Source: Neoarius graeffei
Lineage: Eukaryota; Chordata; Actinopteri; Siluriformes; Ariidae
Length of the DNA: 64,000 nucleotides
Assembly (NCBI RefSeq): GCF_027579695.1
Contig: NC_083571.1
Span: 33,956,443-34,020,442, forward strand
Reading direction: 5' to 3'
Shown piece after piece: positions 21,101-31,650 of this stretch. The position numbers and the translations under genes were made by a program. A model generated the notes under the pieces. That model was given only the letters and a program-made list of their open reading frames with translations, ran no database searches and was not told the DNA's origin. Position 1 is the stretch's first letter. Each line of letters opens with the position of its first letter.

Positions 21101-24100
21101 CTCTCAAGCCTTCCAGGTTCTCCGCTCCAGAATATCATCAGAGAGTCTTGTGTTTATGGTGTGCAAAAGCCCCATCCTGCTGTGGCCTAATAAAGCTTTC
21201 CACTCCACATTGGAGAGTCTGAGTGAGGAAACACCGTGCAGAGATGTCCAGCAGCACATAGAGTGAGTCCACATGGATTTATATGTAGTTTTACTTGGTG
21301 GTAAAGTCAGGTGATGAGTTTGTGAAGTTGTCGATTAACATTGTCGCATCTTGTTTGACAGGCTGGAAGATGGGCAGAACAGGAAGTCCTCAAAAAGAAG
21401 GGATAAAAAAGATGCCAGTCCCGTGAGTCCACATTTCAGTCACTTGCTCTGCTCCAATATCTCCTGGTTCACAGAACACTACCTCCTCCAGAACAGGAAC
21501 TAAAAAAAGTTCTTGGCTTCTCCTGTCCAGGGCTTTGAACCGGTTCAAGGAACAAAAAACGGGAACTTTTTCTATTTCACATGGAACAGAAACGAAACCA
21601 GAAACTTTATTATTTTTTATGTTCCGGAACAGAAACGCTTATTAAAAATAATGGTAACCGGTTAATACCGGTTTTTATTTCGTTCCTCAAAGTTTCCGTA
21701 GCCTACAAATAAAAAAGTCATTCTTCTCCTGCGCAAGTTTCTATGACCCGCTGGGGTTCACTTCCTGTGTGACGTTCGCTGACTGAATGGAGAGAGCGGG
21801 AGGGTGGACTACTATCATGTCTCCACATCTTAAATAAGAGGTAAATATTGCAGTCTATTGTTATTCAAAAACGTCAATTTCAAACACGATATCAATATAT
21901 TTGTCCACGTTAATGAGAGGCTCGCGAACATTAAATGACGTTAACCTCTGTTAGCCTATCAATGCATAGGGCCTAACTAGCCTTTGGTAACACACTAAAC
22001 TAATTATCTTTCATTTTTGGCACTTTTTCTGTTTGTGTAGATGGGAAGACATACTGAGAATCCAAATCACCAACATTTGAAATAATAATTGTTTTGAATT
22101 ATTTCTTGTCTTATTTAATGAAGGTTATAATAGAATTAGCCTACATTTGGCTTAAGCTGGATGAGACAGAGACATAATTTTATAGCCATTTGTTAAACAG
22201 CTGACAGGGAACGTAATTAACCGTTCCGGGAACGAAATTTTTTTGTTCTAACCGGTTCGGGAACGTCTATTTAATGGTGGAACCCAAAACCGGAAACGTT
22301 AAAATTCCGTTTCTGTTCGGAACGAACCAATAGGAAAAAAATTCTGGTTCAAAGCCCTGCTCCTGTCAAGCCTGAAGTTCACACGTTTCCACCGCAGGAA
22401 CCTTTTCCTGAACTCGGAAGTAAGGGAAACATTCCTCCCTGTTGGTTTCTGTGTGTTTTTAGATCGTGGTGAATCTGAAGCTGTTGATGGAGGTCTCGGA
22501 GTCGGAGAACAGTGTTGCACTGAGTCTGTGTAGAATAACGAAGAAGCAGCGATGTGTGATGATGCCTCTCTGCATGGACTGTGTGATCAACGCAGGCGGC
22601 AACGACACTCTCGGCTCGTGAGTGGAAAGGATGTTTTTATAAACAGTTTTGTATTAATAATGTCAACGACATACAGATCTCTCCAACAATCCAATCCTGA
22701 AGGTGCAAATGTGAAAACTGGAACAGTGGGCATTTTGTTCTGATCCTGATACTGCATTTCTGTCTGTCCTGCAGTGTGTGTTCTGGCCTGGTGGCGGCGC
22801 TGCACGCTCAGCTCTCAGACATGGAGCAAACGGTGCTGAAATACAGGAAGGACAAAACTCTGCCTGTACCTCAGCCTTTTCACTTTCAGCTGCCTGCATC
22901 TGACAGCCTGGTTACTGTTGTTTATCCTGCAGGGTTAACGGACGATCAGCTGCTGCCTGTCAGAGAGGTAACACACACACACATCTCATCTGATCTCATC
23001 TATAATGTGAGATTATATAAAATGTCTACAGTCTTTTTTTTTTTGCCTCATTTTTGTTAAGGGTAGGTCATTTTTTCGTTACTTTTGCCAACATAATGTA
23101 CTATAATATGATAATAGGATGCGTATAAACCATTCTCTTAAACACAGGAGCTGCACAGGAAGCACAACTTACTCAGTGACCGGCCGTATTTCCGCCGTGC
23201 CAACGCGCTCCACTTCCCAGGCGAGCTCTATAAAGATGGCTACCTGCGCAACCCACACACACACCTCACTGCCCCCAGTATAGAGGATGCCAAGGTGACG
23301 TCACACCCATAAAGTTAAATATTACAACATTAATTCACTTACCGGAGATGGAACTATTCTCCACAAAAATACCCCCCCCCCCCCCCCCCCCCCCATAAGT
23401 TCTCTCCATTTTTGCCTTCCAGCTGTACATGGTGCATGGTGTGTACAGTTATCATCACTACATGCAGGACCGGGTGGATGATAACGGGTGGGGCTGTGCG
23501 TACCGCTCACTGCAGACCATCTGCTCCTGGTTCCAGCAGCAGGGCTATACCGAGAGAACCGTCCCCACGCACAGGCAGATACAACAGGTACGCACATGTC
23601 ATTAGAGGCGCACTCCGTCTTTGCGTATTTTTGATTTCCTCGGTGAATTAAACCTGGTCAGTGCAGTGTGTATTTGGTGTTGATAGTTTTATGGTGTGTA
23701 TTCAGGCTCTGGTGGACGTGGGCGATAAGGAACCATCCTTTGTGGGTTCTTGTCAGTGGATTGGCTCCATCGAGGTGCAGGCTGTGCTCAGCCAGCTGCT
23801 GGGAGTCGACTCAAAGATCCTGTTCGTCAGGTACATCACCTGCATGTGTGTTTTTAGTTACACCTCCATATTGGGCACTTTGTAGGCATATAGTTACTGA
23901 CTGTTGCACATTGCTATCCCAATGAAGGACGTCCCTAGTAAACTAGGGCAGAGCCAACGTTAAATATAATCAGCCAATCACAAAAATGATCAGATGACAT
24001 CATGAGAATAGTGTATCTAGACTAACCAGACCCCTAGGTTTAATAAAACTGATTTAATTCATGAACGATTGATTTGAGCGATTTCTTCTTTTGATGTAGT

Positions 24101-27100
24101 CATGGATCTGAGCTGGCTTCCAAAGGCCGAGAGCTGGCCAGTCACTTCCAGACCGAGGGCACACCCGTCATGATCGGTGAGTCAAGCGTCTCTTCATTCT
24201 GCTTATTAATGCTAATTATTTAACGATTCACTTAAAGGAGATATGCAGAACCTTTGTTTTTTAGTGCTGTCAAACGATTAAAATATTTAATCGCGATAAA
24301 TGTCGCGACTGTCATAGTTAACTCGCGATTAATCGCAATTTAATCGCACATTTTTGTCACATGAAAAACCATCGTAATTCTCTTATCAGCATAAAGTGAA
24401 TGGGCTTGCTTTGTACCAATGTTTTCTTTTACTGCAAAGCATAACATGTCTTAACACAGCCACTGCAAAGTGAAACCTAAACCGAGCACCGGGGCTAGCA
24501 AAAGAACCATGAGTGAAGTGATCTACTTGAGTTAGTCTACAACTCTATTCAGAAAGACAGGTTACACAGTGACGGTAGGCTTGACATGCTTGATTATAAT
24601 ATAAAGTACACTATTATATTAAGTTTAAGTTGTTCGTTGATAAATATTGCATTGAATCTGATCTTTACTGTTTCAGCTCACTTAACACATTTTGTACTTT
24701 TACACTTTCTGCCTGTTGATGCGTCGCGCTGTCCAATCAGAGGCGGCCAAATTTGCATATTACAGGAAGGATTTCTGGGATAGCATTGAGTTTACAGTTC
24801 AGAGGGATCTGGCTTCTTAAAACTGAATAAATATTTAAAAAGAGCCAAATGAGCCAGTCTTTTGAACGGCTCTTTTCAAAGAACGGATCACAAAGATGCG
24901 GATCCCATCAAAGAGCCATAAATCCCATCTCTACTAGCGCGCCCTGCCCGCGCTGGTTCTTTGGGGGAGGAGGGCAGAGGACTCTGGCTGTGCGGGGCAT
25001 TACAGTCTAGCTGCTATCGTTTTTCTAAGCAAAGTCTCTGTTCCAAGTTCCTGGCAGTTTCAAAAGCTTGTGAAAAACCTGCATCATGTCACAGAGCGTT
25101 AATCTCGCGATAAAAAAATTATCGCCGTTAAAATTGAGTCAAGTTAATGCGTTAATAACACGACATTTTTGACAGCACTATTATTTTTAAATACATTTCT
25201 GAGTGGATAGTATCTCCATGCTTGATTCTTGTATGCTGCATAAATGGGAATAAAAAATATATATATTTTTGAGAGTTAAAATCGACCGCAAAGTTGGCAT
25301 TCGAGCTGCCCCGCTGAGCCAGCCAGCCCTGAGTGCGTGACGTCACAGCAGGAACCGGTTTTAAGGTCGAGGCCTTTTACAGCTATAGACCAAAGTCATA
25401 TAAATACAAATTTATGGTGAAAGTAAGAAATACCGTTACCGACTTGCTCAACTAAGGCTGATTTGACTTCATTGATTGTGGGTTGACTTTCATTAAAGCA
25501 GGATAGGTGTTATAACTTAAGCAACATACATGTACATGCATGCATTTTCACTGATAAAACGTAAAAGGCTAATTAAATAATCAGATGAACTGAGACAATC
25601 ACATTCTGAAGCAAATTAAATAATCTTATACCGGTAACTTAAATACACAATACAAGTTACATGTATTAATCTAAATGCAGGTAAACATGTTTTGTATCCA
25701 AATGAGAGTCGGAGTTTACCCGTCTGTGTTCTCGCTTCTTGAAGGCTGATCTTGTGGCCGATTGTTTTGAAACAATCTGACTTTCAGTTCTTCGTTCAGT
25801 TCTCCATTCATTCGCTTCTTCCACGTAAGGGTGAGATATTGCTGCTGAGCCAAGCATATCCAGCAGAGATCCATTTTCTCCACACTGAGTACTCCGCCAT
25901 TACTGCTCGGCTCAGGCAATTACTAAAACCTGGGAGGGGACGTCACCGGTTTTAGCAACAACCACAGGGAGGTCGCTGCCCGAGCGATAATACGTCCCGT
26001 CCCGTCCTGTTCTGTCCCAGGTTTTAGCAACAACCCTCGGCTCACACTCTGGGCGAACTGGTGCAACTGAACTTACTTTCTTTTTCTTGTAGTTTTCCTT
26101 TCCTTTAATTGTTGGTACTGCACCCTCTTTCAATACTGGCTTATTGCGAACGCTCCTCAACAGATCCGAGGTCTTGTACGAGTCTTCAGTAAAATGTGCA
26201 GAGCAGTGGAGAGACCACTTCATAGGTGCCCAATGTGCCCGTGAACTTCTCGCAAAACGCATCCAAATCTTTGCAGTTTGAACATTCTTGGGCCATAAAT
26301 GCAATGTAAATCCACCTTCTGTTGTGTTGCTGCACCGACCAGCAACACATCTACGTGGCATGGCGATAAATTAGCTCAAAATGGGAGCTCGAAGTTGCAG
26401 TCAGCTCTGTGCTTTAGTATAGCGGAAATGGCGATGAGACCGATAGACTTCCTGCTGTGACGTCACAGATGTCAAGGTCATTCAGTCAGACCGCTACCTA
26501 TATGAATAATTTTAATCATAAAAATCATGATATTAGATTTATTGTTAATGCTTAAAACTATTCCTGTGCCATTCTTGAGGTCTCAAGGCATTTATAAACA
26601 AAAAGTGAGGCCATGGCTCTGCATATCTCCTTTAAGTTTCACATTAGCAACCGACAAGTCTCTCATCTTGCTTGCAGGGGCGCTGGTGAGCATTGGTTGT
26701 CCAGTGGCTTGGCAGATTATCAAGGCGAGCTAACTATAGATACTCACCAGAAACACTAATGATCTCTGCTTCTTCCTTCCAAGCTTTATTTTTTACCTCA
26801 CCCGGGACGGAGTCCACCAGGGGGTGAGGTATCGTTTTTGGTCGAGTTTCTTTGCTTGTTTCTTTTTTTTTGTTTGTTTTTTTTTATTAACAATGTTACG
26901 GGAAAACGGCTGGATCAATCTTCATGAAACTTTCAGGATAGACGGGCATTGATCTCAAATAGAGCCTCCAACATTTTGAGGGTCATCTGGTCAAGGTCTT
27001 TTTTTGTTGTGTCTACTGCCTCATATAGAGGTGCTAGCCACTACGTCATCGTGCTGTAAGAATGCAAGAGTGTAACAGTTGCACGTTGCGTATGCTCATA

Positions 27101-30100
27101 CAGGTGTTCTGATTAAAATGGCCGGTGAGTGCATACAATTTGGTTCACCATTCGAAATAAATGGACTAGATTAAAGAAATCGCTTTCAGACATGTTTATG
27201 CTCATTACAAAGGGAAAGTGTGTTCCACTGAGCTCTAGCGCCGAGCCGTTTCCGGGAAATAAGAGTTTGGGTCATGGCGACAGTGTGTGCATGTCAGCCT
27301 CGGTTCGGAGGTTTCAGTTTCAAAAACTGTAAGAGTAGAATAATATAAAGTACAGACACTTGGTATATTTGACTTTTATATATGCGCTATATTTACTGTA
27401 TGGACATGGGATCAGAAAACAGTTTTATTTATAAGCAGTAGCCACATGGACCCATAGGGAACCTTTTGTTTTTTTCCTTTTAGCGACATCTTCCTTCATA
27501 TTCATAAGTGCTACCAGGCGAGGTTTGTTTTGCCTGGCAGCACTTGTCTTCTAATGTTTCTTGACACATTTACAGAGGGGTTGTATGAGACAGGATAAGG
27601 CACAAGATCAGCAGTAAATGGGAAGCAACTGAAGGGAGGAGCTCAAGTTGTGAGTGGGGAACTGAAGAAACATCAGATCACGCCCACTATAGAATTAGTC
27701 TGAGGAATCATTCGAACTGATTGTTTGGATTTGATGCTTTACAGCAGGGGTCGGCAACCTTTTTGCCATGTAGTGCCAATTAGAAATTTTCTTGTTAGTT
27801 AGTGTGCCATTCAAACAGGTGTTGTTAACTATGTGTAATTAGACACCACACATTTTAGACGGATATGGATATTTAATGCATTGAGCAAATGTAAAACACC
27901 ATTGCACTTGTTGTATGCCATTAACCTCACACACTTTAACCCACTTTATGCCAGTTGTTTGCTGCACCTTTACATTTTCTGCCATTTCACCAATTCGTCG
28001 CTCAACAGTTCTGGCTGATACGGGCATGTCTTTTATTCTTGATTTTATTGTCTCTTTATTTGGCAGCCCCTCAAAAAGACTATCCGAGCCGGAGAGAAAG
28101 GCCTCCTTAATGTATTCACCGTCTGTGAATGGCTTTCCATGTTAGCTATGCAGTGAGAAATTATATAGCTAGCTTCAGTGGCATTGTTTTTAGCTGAGGC
28201 AAAGACTTTTTAAAGTGTGGGCTTGCTTCCCATATCTGCACACTGCGCGTGAGATTGATTGATTCATCCCTATCTGCCTGATCTTTGAAAGTCTTTCCGT
28301 GCTTTGCCTCGAAATGACGTTTAACACTGGATGCTCGAAACAACAGTTTCAAAACACAACGTGCACACAGCACGGTCCCTCTGAGAAACGAATCCATATT
28401 CTTTGGTCCACGAGGAGAGGAAAGCCCGAACTGTCGGCTTGTTTGCCATCTTAGCGCAACTGCTGCATCAAGTGGGCCCATCTCGTGAGAAATATGGGGA
28501 GGGGGCGCTATGTTGTTGTGTAGTCATGCTAAAAGAGCATGCAACAGCCAATGACAGTTCAAGATGACGTTTGAACATTTTTAATGTGTTGAATAATTAG
28601 GTTTGTGTATCATCATCAGTGTGCCACTGGAAATTCCTCGGCGTGCCAGTTGTGGCACGCGTGCCTAGGGTTGCCGACCCCTGCTTTACAGCATTAATAT
28701 CTAATTTGCATAGAATTGGGAAAATCACTTAGTGTGAACTTGAATTCAACACTGAAGCTGCTTTGAATTACGTCTAACTTAACTGAAGTTAGTAGCTGAC
28801 ACCATCTGCACCGGAATCCAGCAGAGGAAACATCAGCTTCCATCAAGGCACAACATTACCTTCGTTAGGGCAGGGGAGAAAACTCAGGCGACACACAAGA
28901 TCTCGACTGGGCAACTAAGCACAGCCCATGACTGGCAGTTGAAAGTGGACCTTGGGAGGCAGCTGAAGCTCCCAGAGCGCATTGCAAGGATGTTACTCAG
29001 GCCAGACTTGGTCTTAACATCTGAGTCCACTAAGCAAGTAGTGCTGCTGGAGCTTACAGTCCCCTGGGAAGACCGGATAGAGGAGGCCCACGAACGCAAG
29101 AAGGCCAAATACCTGGAGCTGGTAGAGGCCTGCAGAGAGAGTGGCTGGAGGGCCCGCTGTGAGCCAATCGAGGTGGGCTGCAGGGGTTTTCTAGGGCAGT
29201 CTGTGCACTGGGCATTCAGGCTCCTTGGCACCAGAGGGTTGCTAGAAAGAAGAGCCACCAGAAACATCAGTGAGGTTGCCGAAAAAGCATCAAGGTGGCT
29301 GTGGATCAAGAGGGGAGATGCATGGAGTAGCGCACTGCTTGGACACAAACTGGGGACTGATCATCCCCATTTGGGTCACCCAGTTGAGGGTGTCTGATGA
29401 CGTAAGACCCGAAACACCCAATGACCCTGGGTTCATCACTGACGATGTGTCTAAGCCGCACCGTCAAGGTGTTTCATGGAACTATTAACACTTACTTGAC
29501 TCCTTCGGACACAAGGAAAAATGCTATGGAACTTCATGTGTACAATTGTACACATGCTGGAAGGGGATAATTATTCATACATTTCAATACATTCAGACAT
29601 TTTTCAGATTTTTTTTTTCTTACCAGGAGGGGGCGTCTTGGCACACACCATCCTTGGCGTGGCCTGGAGTGAGACCAGTGGTCAGATCCGCTTCCTCATT
29701 CTGGACCCACACTACACAGGAGGGGAGGACCTCCAGACCGTCACTGATAAGGTACGACTGAAAACATGACCAGCCAATCAGCACGCTGCGTCTGGTTACG
29801 TACAGGCGTTGTTGGGTTGTGATTCTGGTTAGCTCTGATTTTTAAGCTAAGAAATCATGAGGCGGTATCAGGTTCAAAGTGACGCATTCTAGTTGATTTG
29901 ATTAAATTCACTTGCATTTTAATCAGTGTTATTGGTTGGAGGACATTGTTACTTTTGCCTGTTTTTGTTTAGAGTAGATCATTTTTTTTTTCCTATTCTC
30001 ATCTTATTATTGTTTGAAGGCCGATTTTGGTTATCTGACTTTTTTATTCTTTTCTATTTTTACAAGTCTTTTGGCTTGCTTTTTTTATTTAGAATAGGTG

Positions 30101-30713
30101 GTTTTGTTGACTTTTGCCTTGTTTTTTGTTTGTAGTTGGTCCTTTGTATTGTCGTCTTCTAGTTTAATCATCTTGTCTGCCATTTTTGTTAAAACCGGTT
30201 CATTGTCATTTATTTTGAATACTTTCTGTTGCTTTGGGTGCTTTTTTTTTTTTTAATGGCCCTTTCTCCAGTTACCTATGTAACTTCAACACGTCAACTT
30301 ACTCTGTTTTAATCAAACTGTCTTTTATCAAATGTACTTTCATTTTAATCAGCCACATTTTTACTCCATTTGCTCGGACACCAAAAGATGAGCAAAGACA
30401 GAAAATTTAATCTGACATGATCTTCTGCCATGTAAAGTCTGTCAGTTTGGAAAAAAAAAAGCGCCCCACATCCTGTAATCGCACTTCCTTTTCAAAAACT
30501 AACCCCTTCAAACCCATGAGAAATTAGCTGTATTTAATTCCTCTGGTAGGTTCACAACTCCGTGATCTGGAAAGGAAACTAACCTTTTTATTAACAAACG
30601 AACAGATTTGGAAGATTTGAAAAACTTTGAGCAATTACTTAACTATCATGTCAGTTAAGTCTCTCAGTTCAGGAAGGATTCTGACTGTGTATTCACAAGA
30701 TAAGAAGCTGCTC

Positions 30714-30748
<35 letters not shown>

Positions 30749-31216
30749 TGGGGGGGGGGGGTGACCAAAACCTTTCACTGGGTGTCATTCTGCTTGAGCT
30801 ATGTGTAATTGTGACAAAGATAACATTGAAACCATGCGCTTGTACCAGCAGGCCGGAAGCAGCATCACCTCTGCTTACGGTTTCATTATAACATAACACA
30901 ACATTGTTTGTTTGTCTTTAAAATGTTCTAATTTTAACTTTAGGTTATGCAAGTAGCATGCACGCACGCACGCACACGCAGATTCGCACTGTTTTAAATG
31001 ACTTAGGATACAGATTCGAATGCAATTTGCTATTTTTATTTTTTCAGCAGATGATAATTTTTACGAAAAGAAATGTTTCTCTCCCTGTCAGAGACAGTAT
31101 ATTGCACAAATCTATGTGTGTGTGTACAGGGCTGGTGTGGATGGAAGGGACCTGAATTCTGGGATCAGAATGCCTACTACAACCTCTGCCTTCCCCAAAC
31201 ACCGAAAACCATCTGA
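15143..31216 (+). CDS. ufsp2: UFM1-specific protease 2, twelve coding exons
   Basis: UFSP2 is a cysteine protease that matures UFM1 and removes it from substrates, acting at the ER and in the cytosol. Exons: 15143-15145 (ATG only), 15457-15532, 21079-21262, 21362-21422, 22463-22617, 22775-22967, 23148-23294, 23423-23587, 23706-23830, 24100-24176, 29627-29751, 31130-31216. All have AG/GT borders and join in phase to 466 codons (465 aa plus stop); human UFSP2 is 469 aa. The N-terminus reads [18 protein letters not shown], matching the start of the vertebrate protein. The catalytic Cys is Cys298 in [11 protein letters not shown]; the Asp and His are Asp422 and His424 in LILDPHYTG. The C-terminus AYYNLCLP is also conserved. 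Introns 2 (5.5 kb) and 10 (5.4 kb) are almost wholly transposons; no exon is broken. Confidence 0.97.
15813..17589. mobile_element. Long-inverted-repeat element, 4-bp target repeat
   Basis: Arms of about 345 bp: the left arm 15813-16158 is repeated inverted in 17238-17589. The ends read CGGTCATTCCACGTCAATTC and, inverted from the right, AGGTCATTCCATGTCAATTC. TGTG flanks both sides (15809-15812 and 17590-17593). The centre has a perfect small palindrome around TTACTCTCAATATTGAGAGT (16668-16687). A MITE (16708-17237) is inserted in the right arm. The ends resemble those of 42175-44644 (see that entry). No coding frame remains. Confidence 0.7.
16708..17237. mobile_element. MITE, TRCCCCTTTTCCACC ends, 3-bp target TTT
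   Basis: Ends TACCCCTTTTCCACC and GGTGGAAAAGGGGCA, flanked by TTT (16705-16707 and 17238-17240). The interior carries [14 protein letters not shown] starting near 16969, the start of a transposase-like frame. A 3-bp duplication and this body suggest PIF/Harbinger. It is nearly identical to the copy at 17742. Confidence 0.75.
17602..18478 (-). mobile_element. tRNA-derived SINE, copy 5, split by a MITE
   Basis: Minus-strand SINE with target repeat GTGGTGTCACG / GTGGCGTCACG (17591-17601 and 18479-18489; one mismatch). It inserted in the hAT body next to the long-inverted-repeat element and was then split by the MITE at 17742-18249. Confidence 0.88.
17742..18249. mobile_element. MITE, second copy, 3-bp target ATA
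   Basis: Ends TACCCCTTTTCCACC and GGTGGAAAAGGGGCA, flanked by ATA (17739-17741 and 18250-18252). Excising it with one ATA restores the SINE word GACACATAGACAC exactly. High identity to 16708-17237 suggests both arrived recently. Confidence 0.85.
20086..20606. mobile_element. Mutator-like MITE, 9-bp target repeat
   Basis: Begins TAGCCTGG and ends CCAGACTA, flanked by an exact 9-bp repeat GGGAACTGG (20077-20085 and 20607-20615) inside the Tc1-like element. Same family as 56770-57659 and 61781-61873. An ATG at 20280 opens [14 protein letters not shown], which resembles the MATASEQRAFDSAL start of the RecQ-like ORF in the 56770 copy. Nine-base duplications are typical of Mutator-like elements; Merlin (8-9) is the alternative. 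Confidence 0.75.
21528..22359. mobile_element. hAT element, CAGGGCTTTGAACC ends, in UFSP2 intron 4
   Basis: Inverted ends CAGGGCTTTGAACC and GGTTCAAAGCCCTG with an exact 8-bp repeat CTCCTGTC (21520-21527 and 22360-22367). 832 bp without coding capacity. A longer relative lies at 47126-48398. The subterminal words CGGTTCAAGGAACG and GTTCCGGAAC are further inverted sites that could bind a transposase. Confidence 0.9.
23372..23394. repeat. C23 homopolymer in UFSP2 intron 7
   Basis: An uninterrupted run of 23 C just upstream of exon 8. On the other strand it is a G-run able to form a quadruplex. Confidence 0.9.
23423..23587 (+). CDS. ufsp2: UFSP2 exon 8, catalytic cysteine
   Basis: The exon reads [20 protein letters not shown] followed by [16 protein letters not shown]. 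It opens the C-terminal papain-like peptidase domain (C78 family). The nucleophile is the Cys of GWGCAYRS. Both borders are phase 0. The preceding intron is only 128 bp and carries a 23-C run 28 bp before the acceptor. Confidence 0.97.
24262..25180. mobile_element. hAT MITE, TAGTGCTGTCAA ends
   Basis: Inverted ends TAGTGCTGTCAA and TTGACAGCACTA. Flanks TTGTTTTT (24254-24261) and TTATTTTT (25181-25188) give an 8-bp repeat with one mismatch. Subterminal TAATCGCGATAAA and TCTCGCGATAAAA words recur inverted. No coding capacity. Confidence 0.8.
25912..26361 (-). CDS. THAP zinc-finger ORF of the Kolobok element
   Basis: The 149-codon frame starts [20 protein letters not shown] and continues [22 protein letters not shown], then [12 protein letters not shown], followed by a closing proline segment (LKEGAVPTI) and a Lys-rich stretch. 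The full C2CH pattern is present: CVAGRC, Trp, CSAHF. The THAP part ends at about residue 90; the rest is low-complexity or repeats. It encodes the DNA-binding domain of a transposase whose catalytic part is absent. Confidence 0.75.
   Translation of the reverse strand: MPRRCVAGRCSNTTEGGFTLHLWPKNVQTAKIWMRFARSSRAHWAPMKWSLHCSAHFTEDSYKTSDLLRSVRNKPVLKEGAVPTIKGKENYKKKKVSSVAPVRPECEPRVVAKTWDRTGRDGTYYRSGSDLPVVVAKTGDVPSQVLVIA
26790..27560. repeat. Dispersed repeat with terminal hairpin
   Basis: Starts near TTTACCTCACCCGGGACGGA and ends at a hairpin whose arms are AAGTGCTACCAGGCGAGG and CCTGGCAGCACTT (27507-27547). I read it as an old non-autonomous element in UFSP2 intron 10 but could not place its superfamily. 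Confidence 0.4.
27745..28683 (-). mobile_element. hAT (Charlie-like) element, internally deleted
   Basis: Ends CAGGGGTCGGCAACC and GGTTGCCGACCCCTG with an exact 8-bp repeat CTTTACAG (27737-27744 and 28684-28691). Minus-strand transposase remnants are a BED-like finger segment [15 protein letters not shown] (around 28290) and, farther on, [19 protein letters not shown] (28027 downward), both known from ZBED/SCAND3-like hAT transposases. The catalytic middle is gone. Confidence 0.88.
28800..29500 (+). mobile_element. 3' part of a non-LTR retrotransposon with nuclease-like domain (tentative)
   Basis: A block carrying the 152-codon ORF described in the next entry. Before the ATG, the in-frame sequence already reads [10 protein letters not shown]-like text (28849-28875), so the coding region is longer than the ORF. 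I associate this block with the C-terminal region of a fish LINE family. No poly-A or target repeat was identified. Confidence 0.45.
28939..29397 (+). CDS. Retroelement C-terminal ORF with PD...E motif
   Basis: A 152-codon frame: [20 protein letters not shown], then [56 protein letters not shown] and, near the end, [22 protein letters not shown] followed 17-19 residues later by LLELTVPWE looks like the PD-(D/E)xK nuclease fold of restriction-like LINE endonucleases (R2/NeSL type). The frame is intact over this stretch. The retroelement origin is inferred from its repetitive occurrence in fish proteins as I remember them. Confidence 0.5.
   Translation: MKVDLGRQLKLPERIARMLLRPDLVLTSESTKQVVLLELTVPWEDRIEEAHERKKAKYLELVEACRESGWRARCEPIEVGCRGFLGQSVHWAFRLLGTRGLLERRATRNISEVAEKASRWLWIKRGDAWSSALLGHKLGTDHPHLGHPVEGV
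29627..29751 (+). CDS. ufsp2: UFSP2 exon 11, catalytic Asp-Pro-His
   Basis: The exon reads [13 protein letters not shown] and [14 protein letters not shown]. The DPH motif supplies the Asp and His of the UFSP catalytic centre. It follows the transposon-filled intron 10; the acceptor is TTACCAG after a T-run, the donor AAG|GTACGA. Confidence 0.97.
30717..30763. repeat. TG microsatellite followed by a G-run
   Basis: (TG)n at about 30717-30745, then a run of ten or more G, in UFSP2 intron 11. Confidence 0.85.
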
Positions 31217-31447
31217 GAGCCTGAGCCACAAAACCTCCATGCAGCTTTAATCTAACAAACACAATTTTATTCCAGAGACAGAAAAACGCAGCAGATGTCC
31301 TCCATTTTGTAAATGGTCCTTTTTTTATTTTCAACTAGTGTTATCTCGCTACAGACAGTCTTCCTGCTCCTCCAGGATACTTTATACTGAACCAGAAAAC
31401 TCAGTACTGTAACATGTCGGTGTTGACTTTTCCCAAGACTTGCTAGT

Positions 31448-31453
31448 AATAAA
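31448..31453 (+). promoter_or_regulatory. Probable UFSP2 polyadenylation signal
   Basis: AATAAA 232 bp after the UFSP2 stop, with GT-rich sequence following. It is the first canonical signal after the stop, giving a short 3' UTR of about 250 bp. Confidence 0.6.
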
Positions 31454-31650
31454 TTGATTTGCTGAGAAATTTCTGTGCACACTTTCCTTTGAATCATACC
31501 TTTTTACTAAGAAGCTAGTTCATGGTCTTTAATATACAATATATGTGAAACTTGGTTTGAAGTTTATCAAACATTTAAAATATTTTACTTCATCTGTTCA
31601 CATTTATAAACCACTTCATCCACTGTGTTTCCTTAAAGTAACATCATACA

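Larger units (their letters stand above)
24236..26631. mobile_element. Kolobok-type transposon in UFSP2 intron 10
   Basis: Ends AGGAGATATGCAGA and TCTGCATATCTCCT, flanked by TTAA (24232-24235 and 26632-26635). A THAP exon lies on the minus strand near the right end (25912-26361). A hAT MITE (24262-25180) is inserted close to the left end. TTAA targets plus THAP indicate Kolobok rather than P (8-bp target) or piggyBac (no THAP). Confidence 0.8.
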
